Positions 11,901-18,226 of a stretch of 64,000 nucleotides of DNA are shown here, one piece after another; positions within the stretch are counted from its first letter, which is position 1, and every line of letters begins with the position of its first letter. The position numbers and the translations under genes are program-made. The notes beneath the pieces are model-generated. The model saw nothing but the letters and a program-made list of their open reading frames with translations, was not told the DNA's origin and did not search any database. This stretch comes from Paenibacillus glacialis (lineage in GTDB: Bacteria > Bacillota > Bacilli > Paenibacillales > Paenibacillaceae), in contig NZ_LVJH01000007.1 of NCBI RefSeq assembly GCF_001637205.1, forward strand, positions 248,001 through 312,000, read 5' to 3'.

Positions 11901-12727
11901 TGACGTTACTGACGCCATATAGTCAATTTATTGAGTGGCTAGAACAACAAAATAGTGAAGAAGCAATAAAATATTGGGGTCATTACTTGGAAGGTTATGA
12001 AGAGCAAACGAAATTGCCTGGAGAAAAAATAAAAAGAAAGAATGTAAGACAAGATTCACAAACTTTAAACTGTTATTTGGATGATGTATTAATCCAGCAA
12101 ATGAAGCAAGTAGCGGAGCAGAACCAGGTTACCATGCACACATTAGTGCAAACGGCTTGGGGTATTTTACTACAGCAATATAATGAAAGTAACGATGTTG
12201 TATTCGGAAGCGTTGTATCAGGCAGACCGCCTGTTATTCCTGGTATTGAAAGTATGATTGGATTATTTATAAATGCAGTGCCTGTTCGTATTCAATCGAA
12301 GGGAGAAGAATCTTTTATATCATTAATGAAAAAAACTCAAGCACAAGCCGTTGTGTCACATGCTTATGATACGTATTCATTATATGATATTCAAAATTTA
12401 ACCAAGCAAAAACAATCTTTAATTAACCACGTTGTTGTATATCAGAATTTCCCTGTTGAAGAGCAGCTGGAGGATTTGGGTAAACACGGCGAAAAACCTC
12501 TTGAAATTATGAATGTTGAGTGTGCAGAACACAATAGTTTTGATTTTACTTTAATAGTCAAGCCCCATGATCATATGAAGATGATACTGCTATATAATGC
12601 AAATGTGTATGACTCATCAACAGTAGAACAGATTCAAGAGCATTTTATCGCTATCATTACACAAGTGGTAACGAATTCTGGGGTTAAAATAAATGAACTT
12701 GGATCACGTCGAATGACAACAATATAG
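2909..12727 (+). CDS. Nonribosomal peptide synthetase, two epimerizing modules: (half C)-A-T-E-C-A-T-E-C
   Basis: Megasynthase of 3272 residues starting at an ATG after a strong GGAGGTG site. Residues 1-240 resemble only the second half of a condensation domain and lack HHxxxDG. Then come adenylation 1 (about 246-740), a thiolation domain with GGDSI near 793, an epimerization domain (HHLVIDG near 977, EGHGRE, NYLGQFD near 1195), condensation (HHILMDG near 1448), adenylation 2 (1761-2257), thiolation near 2310, a second epimerization domain (HHLVVDG near 2493) and a final condensation domain (HHTLMDG near 2967). The pockets read D-S-T-Q-V-A-E-V-V (nearest to tyrosine-type codes, weak) and D-F-W-N-I-G-M-V-H (the classic threonine code), each plus K. 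Both residues should be converted to D-forms. The protein stops just after the last C domain, with no A, T or thioesterase. Confidence 0.96.
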   Translation: MSIFKKQESFWINQFEEEDVLIHLPYKTTLKHLGDTNHHNFIYKSLSSDVSQKIKSISKDSNMAIYAILLTGMKCLLHKYTNENNIIMGIPTMEEKNSDLSLSNKFLILKNSIASNSSFKSIFNQVKLGLSGAIQHQRIPFRKMVEQLNLQYDSNHLPMINTMVSLNEIHSFDYEKHVSSDTIFHFDLENDEIHLKLFFDEDRYDEEFMVQVIEHLDQFFSIVLNQPDLEINKVDMLSETHRNKLLFDFNDTAVEYPQNKTMHQLFEEQVERTPDHIAVVFESKQLTYKELNQQSNQLARTLRTKGVQAGQLVGIMVERSLEMVVGIFGILKAGGAYVPIDPEYPEERIHFTLEDSQVKCLLLQNHLQKRVCFAGTSIILDDEQSYDNNRLNLEHVTSSHDLAYVIYTSGTTGNPKGVMIEHGSISNSIQWKSEFYKFTEEDRVLMLNPFVFDSFITHFFGPISSGSTVYVLSQQQCKDAIAINTIVKKQGITHMQSPPSFLMTLLESVNAEDWISMKNVVAAGEKIIPALIHKLQHINSHIEICNEYGPTENSVVSTVLSIHHADQDISIGKPIANNRIYILGEQNRLQPIGVQGELCVAGAGLSRGYLNQPDLTAEKFVDDPFVVGAKMYKTGDSARWLPDGNIEYIGRMDHQEKIRGYRIELGEIETALLTIKVVQEAVVIAREDEVGTKQLCAYLVGKDAIEIGKLREELSHKLPNYMIPSYFVQLDQIPLTTNGKADRKALPAPKENMLKGMAYEAPETFVEQQLASIWEVVLGVEKIGISDNFFELGGDSIKSIQVSSRLYQAGYQVQMEHLFKYPTIASLIPYVHPISSMSEQGIITGKVMLTPIQHWFFEQYKVDAHHYNQSITLYRQDGFHEATLRHVLHKICEHHDALRIVYNQTESGYEAWNRGTEDEPLYSLEIIDFKNLADPSQQIENKANEIQSSIHLHKGPLMKLGLFQCADGDHLLIVIHHLVIDGVSWRILIEDVSKGYEQLRNEEPIQFPQKTGSYQLWAKQLELYAGSEVMQQELEYWNEIEQVECNPLPKDDEQDHALAKDSEEITLEWTAVETVQLLKQANRTYKTEINDLLLTALGMSIHQWTGMDKVLVNLEGHGREQIIADLDITRTIGWFTSQYPVVLDMEASTNMSHLIKTIKENLRQIPKKGIGYGILRYLSENQNDAQFKINPEISFNYLGQFDQDIQNTAMKISPYSNGVATSENHTRNHLIDLNGLIVEGKLSLSFRYSRTQYQKETIDQWTKLFKDSLQEIIRHCVTKEKPELTPSDISLKGINIEELEGFVQQSEHIGEIEDIYALSPMQNGMFFHNLLNSSSDAYFIQTTLDLHGSLDVEAFTKSLNHLIRRNVIFRTNFHSKWTNNPLQVVYRNKQNGLRYEDLREMNKEEREVYVASYTREDKIKGFDLSQDVLMRISILHTHDETYRFIWNYHHILMDGWCLSLVIKELFDGYFAIQEQRKPEEKVAIQYSQYIEWLAKQDHDKSLKYWSEYLKGYDEQTTLPKENTITKSDEYRSENMIYTLSKELTGQMTQIASQNQVTLNTLMQTVWAILLQKYNGSEDVVFGSVVSGRPSAIIGIENIIGLFINTIPVRIHAQGNEAFIEVMKRNQEQAVASHHFDTYPLYEIQAITQQKQHLIDHILVFENYPVQGIMEQFGDQEKTALKITNVEADEQTNYDFNLIIKPGEEMKWMFFYNANVYDQASIERIRGHLVQMMEKVIRNPQIGINEIELITPQEETQILEVFNDSMADYPLDKTIHGLFEEQAVRTPDQVAVVFEDKYLTYKELNEKANQLARTLKSEGVEADQLIGIVAERSLDMIIGIMAIMKAGGAYVPIDPEYPTDRIHYMLEDSGVHLLLLQRHLQERISFAGKVVMVDHHQFYHEDYSNLGITVAPSGLAYVIYTSGTTGKPKGTWIEHKNVVRLLFNSKNLFDFHVSDTWTLFHSFCFDFSVWEMYGALLYGGKLVIVPQMTAKSPEQFLQLLKNEQVTILNQTPTYFYHLLHEELQDHGRELKLRKVIFGGEALNPSLLSEWKEKYPLTQLINMYGITETTVHVTYKEITAIEIHAGKSNIGKPIPTLQTYILDKHQRNQPIGVQGELYVAGEGLARGYLNRPDLTAEKFVDNPFVAEGKMYRTGDAARWLPDGNIEYLGRIDHQVKIRGYRIELGEVETALLKIDSVQEAVVIARENNDGSKQLCAYLKGNSSLTAKKMRMELSQKIPDYMIPSYFIQLEQMPLTSNGKIDRKALPSPEESMQKGTEYMAPRTSTEQTITSAWEAVLGVQNISISDNFFELGGDSIKCIQVSSRLLQAGYKVEMKRFFTYPTVEELSLHVKSVSTISDQGEVTGQVMLTPIQRWFFDQNMVDAHHYNQEMMFYREKGFEVSFIHQVMNKMVKHHDALRMVYRKAAEGGYEARNQGFEEDELFSLEIMDLRKEVNSAQIIENKVKEIQSSINIDHGPLMKLGLFQCAEGDHLLIAIHHLVVDGVSWRILYEDIQSGLDQFLRGQEIQFPQKTASYKLWAEQLSIYANSSVMEQEYKYWHCIEQVDMKPLPKDIDCDYTIGKDSEVITIQWTAEETEQLLKQTHHTYNTEINDLLLTALGMAIHDWTGMEEIIVNLEGHGREQIIPDMDITRTVGWFTSMYPVILSMKAASDVSRRIKTVKEGLRQIPNKGVGYGILKYLSHSHKEFILEKNPEISFNYMGQVDQGSENDGIKFSSHSSGPSVSENNKRPFSLNINGIVIEGRLSLTINYSQRQYRRETMEQLASHFKESLKEVIVHCVTKERTELTPSDISCKTLTIDQLDRLVGQTQHIGRIENIYPLTPLQKEMLFESERNPISGAYFVQIMFDMRGDFDVTSFAQSLDHLMQRHAILRTNFYSDFMDIPLQIVYQEKKFEFNYEDLLDMKEILREGYVNDYIQQNKARGFDLQQDSLIRMTVLRTKNEEYRVIWSFHHTLMDGWCMSLVSKEIFENYFAIREKRKPKMTLLTPYSQFIEWLEQQNSEEAIKYWGHYLEGYEEQTKLPGEKIKRKNVRQDSQTLNCYLDDVLIQQMKQVAEQNQVTMHTLVQTAWGILLQQYNESNDVVFGSVVSGRPPVIPGIESMIGLFINAVPVRIQSKGEESFISLMKKTQAQAVVSHAYDTYSLYDIQNLTKQKQSLINHVVVYQNFPVEEQLEDLGKHGEKPLEIMNVECAEHNSFDFTLIVKPHDHMKMILLYNANVYDSSTVEQIQEHFIAIITQVVTNSGVKINELGSRRMTTI

Positions 12728-12802
12728 CCCATAAGCAACCTGCTATATGAATATCTCAAACAGGATCTTTTCCAAAAATAGAAACCAAGAAGAGGGTACC
12801 AA

Positions 12803-13366
12803 ATGAAGACATATATTGCATTTTTGCGAGGTATTAACGTAGGTGGAAAGAATATGATCAAAATGGCAGTGTTAAAACAACTGTTCGAAACGATGGGTTT
12901 CCAACGCGTACAAACCTATATTCAAAGCGGAAATGTCCTCTTTCAATCAAATGACTTGGAGGGAACATTACGCAGTCAAATCGAGCAAGAGATCGAAACG
13001 ATTGTTGGATTTGCAGTCAATGTTGTGTTGAGAACGGCTGTTGAGCTGGAACGGATTATCGGTAATTGTCCATTCTCGGAGGGGGCAGTGGCGGAAGCGG
13101 AAGCATCTTCCGTTGGAGAAAGTCTCTATGTTTCGTTGATGGTAGAAGCGCCGGTCCAAGAATCCGTTGATCGGTTGAGCATCTACGCAAGTCCTAATGA
13201 ACAATATTGTGTTGAAGGTCGAGAGGTCTATTTATTGTTTGGGAATAGTGTACGGAATTCGAAATTATCGAACAATTTGCACAAGCTTGGGGGACCAGCT
13301 ACGGTCCGTAATTGGAAAACATTAAGCAAGCTTTTAGTATTGGCAAAAACTATGGATGGTGCTTAA
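12803..13366 (+). CDS. DUF1697 family protein
   Basis: Small cytoplasmic protein of 187 residues. The N-terminus MKTYIAFLRGINVGGKN and the later VQTYIQSGNVLF segment are characteristic of the DUF1697 family, whose members are usually 170-185 residues and have no established function. The ATG follows a modest AGAGGG site. It lies 75 bp after the synthetase gene on the same strand and ends in its own terminator-like hairpin, so it may be read with the synthetases without contributing to the peptide. Family assignment is confident; a role in the peptide pathway is doubtful. Confidence 0.88.
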   Translation: MKTYIAFLRGINVGGKNMIKMAVLKQLFETMGFQRVQTYIQSGNVLFQSNDLEGTLRSQIEQEIETIVGFAVNVVLRTAVELERIIGNCPFSEGAVAEAEASSVGESLYVSLMVEAPVQESVDRLSIYASPNEQYCVEGREVYLLFGNSVRNSKLSNNLHKLGGPATVRNWKTLSKLLVLAKTMDGA

Positions 13367-13374
13367 ATAAATAC

Positions 13375-13416
13375 AATAAATAAGGGGTGCCGAATTAACG
13401 GTGTCTCTTATTTATT
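13375..13416 (+). terminator. Hairpin terminator after the DUF1697 gene
   Basis: AATAAATAAG at 13375-13384 pairs perfectly with CTTATTTATT at 13407-13416. An inner GC-richer stem (GGTGCCG with CGGTGTC) lies between them. It starts 8 bp after the DUF1697 stop codon. The T-rich right arm could act as the release tract. Confidence 0.65.
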
Positions 13417-13624
13417 CTGTATTGCCAATTTATGGTGAGTGAGATATTGTTAGGAAATAGTTGCTCGAAAGCTAATTTGTTCCGCGGAGAGACCTTTGGT
13501 TATCGATTACGGTGTGGGATAGTCTATAGGTTTAACGATAAAGAAGCGATGCCCTCATGTACAAATAGATTAGGTATCCAATGCTATGGATTGATTTTAT
13601 AATTAATATATGAGGTGAGTTGAG

Positions 13625-14332
13625 ATGAGTAGATCTGAGCAGAGTACAAAGTTAGATTTAGAAAGAATTGTTTTTATCGGAAGAAGTTATAGGGAGTATT
13701 TAGATATGTTTTCTCTTTCGGTGGAAGAATTGAAGGGGAAGAAAATACTGGATTGTCCAGCGGGGGCTTGTTCATTTACAGCATTAGGTAATCAATTAGG
13801 ATTAGATATCACGGCATGTGATATTGCTTATTATCATGCTGGGGAAGACTTAGAGAATAAAGGACTGAAAGACATTGTGCATACAATGGAACAGTTGGAA
13901 AAAGTTAAAGAAAAGTACAAGTGGGATTATTTCAAAGATATAGACAGTCTCAGAGAATATCGTCTAAATGCTTTGAAAGATTGTGCTAACGATATGAGAG
14001 AATCAAGTGAGCGATACATTCCTGTTACGCTACCTACTTTACCGTTTCGAGATGGGGAGTTTGATATTCTTCTTTCTGCACATTTCTTATTTACGTATGC
14101 TGACCGAATAGATTATGAATTTCATATAACAACGTTGAATGAGTTATTAAGAGTGTCGAAAGAGGAAATTCGTATATTTCCTTTAGTGGATTTAACAGGG
14201 GAAAGATATGAACATCTAAATATAATAGTGAAATATCTCGAAAGTATGGGATGCTCAGTTGAAGAGGTTAAGGTATCCTATGAATTTCAGGAAAATGCAA
14301 ATTCAATGTTGAGAATAATCAAGGGGAAATAG
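13625..14332 (+). CDS. Class I SAM-dependent methyltransferase-like protein
   Basis: Protein of 235 residues with a Rossmann methyltransferase signature. Motif I is ILDCPAGACSFT near residues 41-52 (glycine loop for S-adenosylmethionine), followed by an acidic end of the next strand (DITACDIAY). A post-motif segment LPFRDGEFDILLSAHFLF near 140-157 fits motif IV. The substrate cannot be told. The start follows GAGGTG at good spacing. It ends 9 bp before the thioesterase gene, so the two form a transcriptional pair downstream of the synthetases. Peptide tailoring is plausible from context, but similar stand-alone methyltransferases occur outside such clusters. Confidence 0.75.
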   Translation: MSRSEQSTKLDLERIVFIGRSYREYLDMFSLSVEELKGKKILDCPAGACSFTALGNQLGLDITACDIAYYHAGEDLENKGLKDIVHTMEQLEKVKEKYKWDYFKDIDSLREYRLNALKDCANDMRESSERYIPVTLPTLPFRDGEFDILLSAHFLFTYADRIDYEFHITTLNELLRVSKEEIRIFPLVDLTGERYEHLNIIVKYLESMGCSVEEVKVSYEFQENANSMLRIIKGK

Positions 14333-14341
14333 GAAGGGGGA

Positions 14342-15094
14342 ATGGCGAGAATGCAAATCATCAAGTTGTTTTTTATTCCATACGCTGGAGGTTCGGCTAC
14401 CGTCAGTTTAAAGTGGAAGGAACAATTAAATCCTCATATCCAGTTGATTCCACTGGAGCTGTCTGGAAGGGGGATACTTGGTGGGGAGATTTTACACAGT
14501 AATATACATGACGCGGTAAAAGATCTGTCCATTTACATTCAGAATTTCTTAAAACCCGGTGAGCGTTATGCAATTTATGGTCATAGCTTGGGGAGCAGGA
14601 TTGGGTTTGAATTGGTATACGAGTTGTTAGCTAACAACTACGGGGAACTACTACACTTCTTTGCATCTGGTGGAAGTGCGCCTCAAATCAAGCGTACCCC
14701 AACATACATCTACGATAAACCTGACGATGAATTTAAGGAGCATTTGATGAAATATAGTCAAGCTTCCAATGAGGTATTTGAGAATAAAGAACTTTACGAT
14801 TATTTCGTTCCTGTACTGAGAGCAGATTTTCAAATGTCTGAAAGTTATGAATATGTTCCCAAATTAGATAAGCTAAGTTGTAATCTAACAGCCTTAACGG
14901 GTCTGGATGACCCTAATGTTTCGGATTGGGACATGTTAGAATGGGGCCAGCATACGACGGGTGTCTTTAAGTTGTGTAACGTCTCAGGGGGGCACTTTTT
15001 CATAAATGAGAACCATCGAGAGGTTGTCGAAATCATAAACAATACCTTGAAATCAGAGATATTATTTGATCATATTGATTATGCAGAGCTTTAA
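14342..15094 (+). CDS. Type II thioesterase (GrsT/SrfAD-like)
   Basis: Stand-alone alpha/beta hydrolase of 250 residues. Family members clear misloaded acyl groups from NRPS carrier domains. It has the family start FFIPYAGGSA, the substrate-loop region ending LSGRG, the nucleophile elbow GHSLGSR near residue 82, an acidic residue in LTGLDDPNV, and the catalytic histidine in GGHFFIN near the C-terminus. The length is typical (about 240-250). The ATG at 14342 lies just after AGGAAGGGGG; a second in-frame ATG at 14351 would also give a good N-terminus. It is the last gene of the cluster and is followed by a terminator. It cannot replace the missing C-terminal release domain on its own. Confidence 0.9.
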   Translation: MARMQIIKLFFIPYAGGSATVSLKWKEQLNPHIQLIPLELSGRGILGGEILHSNIHDAVKDLSIYIQNFLKPGERYAIYGHSLGSRIGFELVYELLANNYGELLHFFASGGSAPQIKRTPTYIYDKPDDEFKEHLMKYSQASNEVFENKELYDYFVPVLRADFQMSESYEYVPKLDKLSCNLTALTGLDDPNVSDWDMLEWGQHTTGVFKLCNVSGGHFFINENHREVVEIINNTLKSEILFDHIDYAEL

Positions 15095-15137
15095 GAAATC
15101 ATTTAGCGTCTATTTGCTGGATGTAAGGCATAATTCT

Positions 15138-15166
15138 GGGCAACGTATCATGTTGTCCTTTTTTTT
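15138..15166 (+). terminator. Rho-independent terminator after the thioesterase gene
   Basis: GGGCAAC at 15138-15144 pairs with GTTGTCC at 15152-15158 across a 7-nt loop and is followed by a run of eight T. It lies about 45 bp after the stop codon and closes the peptide-synthesis gene group. Confidence 0.85.
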
Positions 15167-15296
15167 ATTGCTCAAGGTAATGATAATAGTTAAAATATTG
15201 AAACTTTGAATCTCCTATATACGTCTATTATTAAAGTATATGACATAATTTTCTTGAGATATGTAAGAAGACGAGACAGGGAGGCAAATAAAAGCA

Positions 15297-16412
15297 GTGA
15301 ACCCTTCATCATTACCCAGACGTTCAACGGTACACCAACAGAAGAAAATAACCAAGAAAAGAAAGAAAAAAGGATTTATTTATGTAATGAATCGGGTATT
15401 TTTGGGTGTGTTTATGCTGCTAATTGTTGCAGGGATTTGGTTGTATTTTGCCCCTTCAGCTCAAAATATCCGATATCTAATTGCGGACACTTTTATTACA
15501 ACGCAGCACCGTTACTTAGCTAAATATATTATCGGAGAAGATGAATTGAAAACACGGGTGACGGAGTATAATACCCGGTTTGAGCATATGGGAGATGAAA
15601 TAGATACGCATGACATTCAACCCATCGTGCAAGAAGAGAAAAAGCCTCTTGTCGAAATTGAGAAGATTACAGGCAGCGGTTATACCGGATTCGTTATGAT
15701 AGTCAACGATCCGACGAAGGTCCGACTGGGCATACCTAGTAAAGTGGGTACTGGAGAAAAGGTATCCGATATGGTCAAGCGCACAGGTGCGATTGCCGGA
15801 GTTAATGGGGGTGGATTTGCTGATCCGAATGGAAAAGGCAACGGGTTCAAGCCGATTGGCGTCGTAATTTCGCAAGGACAGCTATATTATAACGGTATCG
15901 GTGGCAAGAAGAGCACACAGATTGTAGGGCTAGATCGAGAAGGTAAGATGATTGCTGGTAACTACACGCTCAAAGAGCTGACAGAACTGGGGGTTCAGGA
16001 GGCAGTCACGTTCCAGCCACGTATGATCGTTAATGGGAAGGGACTTATTAAGAATGCAGGCGAAGGCTGGGGTATTGCTCCAAGAACGGCTATGGGACAA
16101 CGTGCGGATGGCGCGATCCTATTTGTTGTCATTGATGGACGGCAGGTAGGTTACAGTGTAGGCGCGAACTTATATGATGTGCAGCAAATCCTGCTTCAAC
16201 ACGGCGCTGTGATTGCGGCGAATTTGGATGGCGGTTCCTCTACCGTGTTGGTCAAGGACGATGAGATCGTTAATAAGCCATCTTCTCAATATGGCGAGCG
16301 GTATCTACCTACTGGATTTCTGGTCTTTGAACATCCTGAGCAGGTCAGTCTACCTAACATTTGGAAGGGACTTGATTCGAAGGATATTGATGCTGGGAAG
16401 AAGCGGAAATAA
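15297..16412 (+). CDS. Membrane-anchored phosphodiester glycosidase family protein (NAGPA domain)
   Basis: Protein of 371 residues. A lysine-rich cytoplasmic N-terminus (about 1-30) precedes one hydrophobic segment (about 31-52), so the rest should lie outside the membrane. The domain carries AGVNGGGF near 168, FQPRMIVNG, PRTAMGQ and AANLDGGSSTV near 313, the usual landmarks of the NAGPA/DUF2233 phosphodiester glycosidase fold. Bacterial members are found with exopolysaccharide and cell-wall glycopolymer genes; the substrate here is unknown. The GTG start follows AGGGAGG about 12 bp upstream, and no better in-frame start is seen. It stands alone, with a decayed region downstream. Confidence 0.85.
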   Translation: MNPSSLPRRSTVHQQKKITKKRKKKGFIYVMNRVFLGVFMLLIVAGIWLYFAPSAQNIRYLIADTFITTQHRYLAKYIIGEDELKTRVTEYNTRFEHMGDEIDTHDIQPIVQEEKKPLVEIEKITGSGYTGFVMIVNDPTKVRLGIPSKVGTGEKVSDMVKRTGAIAGVNGGGFADPNGKGNGFKPIGVVISQGQLYYNGIGGKKSTQIVGLDREGKMIAGNYTLKELTELGVQEAVTFQPRMIVNGKGLIKNAGEGWGIAPRTAMGQRADGAILFVVIDGRQVGYSVGANLYDVQQILLQHGAVIAANLDGGSSTVLVKDDEIVNKPSSQYGERYLPTGFLVFEHPEQVSLPNIWKGLDSKDIDAGKKRK

Positions 16413-16778
16413 GTAGCACTTAGTAGATCAAGGAGATAGCAAGGGGGAATATCGTTGTTCATAAATATGACAGGGCATGTCTTCGTAAGATCTCTTATTA
16501 GTGTGGCTAAGAAAGATTTGCCGGACGATTTCGATATCAATTTTATCAGCATGGTTGGCATTTAGGATCAATAGATACAACGGATGTAGTTCTTATTTTG
16601 CTAATGGATAACGTTGGTGGAATGGCGGGTGCTTCGGCAGCTGCTTTTTTCTTGTGCTCATCTACTGATGATGAATTGTTCATATCCAAACGGTAAGTTA
16701 TCAAATATTTGTCAACCAAGTGAGAGTTTTACTAATATTTCTCGTCTATATAGTATAGAACTTTTAGGAGGCTTGCCA
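16413..16778 (+). other. Non-coding or decayed stretch with one tiny ORF
   Basis: No confident gene in about 370 bp. A 36-codon frame (16455-16565, TTG start after AAGGGGGA) has a usable ribosome site, but its protein is not recognised and could equally be a remnant. Just before the sigma-factor fragment, CGTCTATA near 16743 resembles an ECF-type -10 element, without a clear -35. The stretch runs into two gene fragments and is best read as an eroding region. Confidence 0.35.
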
Positions 16779-16958
16779 TTGGAAGAATGTGCACATGGGA
16801 ATGATGATGAACAACGATGGATTAGCCGAGTGTTGGAGGGACATAAAGAGGAATATACCTTTTTGGTGAACAAGTACAAGAATAAAATATATGGTCTTCT
16901 CCGTGGAATGGGGGCTGATCAACAGGATGCTCAGGATCTAACTCAAACTAGATGGTAA
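16779..16958 (+). pseudogene. N-terminal fragment of an ECF sigma factor
   Basis: A TTG codon behind TTTTAGGAGG opens a 59-codon frame with the start of ECF sigma region 2: WISRVLEGHKEEYTFLV, then KNKIYGLLRGMG and DAQDLTQ. A normal ECF factor would continue with ETF and region 4 for about 120 more residues. Here the frame reads TRW and stops. The sequence that follows belongs to an unrelated protein, so the break looks like a deletion junction. The intact ribosome site suggests recent decay. The fragment might still make a short peptide, but it could not bind promoters. Confidence 0.75.
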
Positions 16959-17111
16959 TTTCAAAGCGAAGGCATTTTATGAAACGCTGGATAGACAAAA
17001 AAAATTTGCCTTCCTATTCAGAATTCATAATGCGAAGAAACAAGAAACTCGAGAGAAACGAATTCACAGTTTGTAATGATGCTTGAAAAAGGTGAGAAAA
17101 TTTATCCCTAA
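16952..17111 (+). pseudogene. C-terminal remnant of a YdeI/OmdA-family protein
   Basis: Read across more than one frame, this segment gives an FKAKAF-like start, then ETLDRQKKFAFLFRI, AKKQETREKRIHSL, and after a frame change VMMLEKGEKIYP and a stop at 17109-17111. This is the typical end of YdeI/OmpD-associated (OmdA) proteins, where a TLDxxxxxAxLFRIxxAKKxETRxxRI segment precedes a short basic tail. At least two frameshifts are needed (near 16977 and near 17072), and the N-terminal half is absent. It abuts the sigma-factor fragment directly. Identification is from remembered family pattern only. Confidence 0.6.
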
Positions 17112-17242
17112 ATTTCGAGGAACTATATATTACACGAGAATCCAGGCCAACTAGGTTGAAGACTGCCGCCAGTTTATAAGGTAGCCTATTCATCTAAGCT
17201 GGTAGGGAAGTATTCTTTTTCATGGAATTCAATAGTATAAGC

Positions 17243-18163
17243 CTATTGATTAATTAACGTTGTTCTCACAAATTGGCCAATATTCGTGATGGCATGTTGT
17301 GCTTCGGGTAACATATAGGCTAAGAAGTGAAACACACTCCACATGTTGTCCCATACTTCGAGCGTGACTTCGACACCTGCATCTCTTGCGAGGTCAGCAC
17401 AACGAGTCGCATCGCATAATAAGACTTCGTGATCTCCTACTTGGATGAAGAGCGGGGGTAATCCTTTTAAATCCATCCTTAAGGGTGATAACAACAGAGG
17501 TACTTCTTGTGACACATCACCTAGATAAGCGCTCAGAATCCTCTGATTAGTCTGTATACTCCCACTAGGATCCAGCTCCGCTCGGCTCTGATATGATTCG
17601 CCGTCTAAATGCACGAGATCGGTATGCGGTGAGATAAGAAAGGCACCAGCCGGTAGTACTTCATTAGCATCACGCAAAGAAAGTAATGTCATCAGCGCGA
17701 GACTGCCTCCGACAGAATCACCTCCTAATATGATATTGTGGGGCGTGAATCCGTTCTCCATTAACCAAGAATAGGCACTCAGACAATCCTCATTTGCAGC
17801 AGGATATGGATACTCTGGTGCTAGGCGGTATTCCAACGTCAATACCTTCACGCCACTAGCTTTCGATATCCTTGAAGCTAGATCTCGATAAAATTCGCAG
17901 GTTCCTGAGATAAATCCTCCTCCATGCAAATAAAGAATTACTTGTTTCTCGGTCTCAGGGTTATTATCCACGCTACTGACCCACTCACCTTTTAAGTGCC
18001 CGATAGCGACCCTTTCGAACATAATATCAGGAAGTTGAGGGAGGGCCGCTGCTGCGTCCGCCATACCGTTTCGTATTTCCTCAACAGTCTTACCTTCGTA
18101 GTTACTGGTTTGACGTAGATAACTTTTGATTCCCTTTAGCTGTTCTAAAGGCGTTCTTTGCAC
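17243..18163 (-). CDS. Alpha/beta hydrolase, HSL-family esterase
   Basis: Predicted cytoplasmic carboxylesterase of 306 residues. It shows the oxyanion motif HGGGF near residue 79, the nucleophile elbow GDSVGG near 148, the acid in VGDHEVL near 247 and the histidine in WSVFHFLA near 277, in the order expected for hormone-sensitive-lipase relatives. WSVFHFLA replaces the more usual MxHxF context, so substrate range cannot be guessed. It lies 63 bp downstream of the MerR regulator on the same strand, behind a MerR-type promoter that overlaps the end of that regulator's transcription unit, and is therefore its likely target. Confidence 0.88.
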   Translation of the reverse strand: MQRTPLEQLKGIKSYLRQTSNYEGKTVEEIRNGMADAAAALPQLPDIMFERVAIGHLKGEWVSSVDNNPETEKQVILYLHGGGFISGTCEFYRDLASRISKASGVKVLTLEYRLAPEYPYPAANEDCLSAYSWLMENGFTPHNIILGGDSVGGSLALMTLLSLRDANEVLPAGAFLISPHTDLVHLDGESYQSRAELDPSGSIQTNQRILSAYLGDVSQEVPLLLSPLRMDLKGLPPLFIQVGDHEVLLCDATRCADLARDAGVEVTLEVWDNMWSVFHFLAYMLPEAQHAITNIGQFVRTTLINQ

Positions 18164-18193
18164 ATTAATTCCTCCTACAAGGTTAATAAAGGT

Positions 18194-18225
18194 ATTATAA
18201 AACCTGTAGTAAGGTACAAGGTCAA
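18194..18225 (-). promoter_or_regulatory. MerR-type promoter/operator of the esterase gene
   Basis: On the minus strand, TTGACC (18225-18220) and TATAAT (18199-18194) are separated by 20 bp, longer than the usual 17. The spacer and -35 contain a dyad, ACCTTGTA then N6 then TACAGGT (one extra T in the left arm). An overlong spacer with a central dyad is the hallmark of MerR-regulated promoters. It lies directly between the regulator's stop codon and the esterase start. Confidence 0.8.
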
Positions 18226-18226
18226 G

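Noticed and set aside
1..15166. Claim that the cluster makes fengycin
   Set aside because: Only three modules are visible, one pocket is ambiguous, and the flanking modules are missing or outside the window.
15206..15523. 105-codon frame before the phosphodiester glycosidase
   Set aside because: It overlaps the glycosidase in another frame, has no ribosome site and an uninformative composition.
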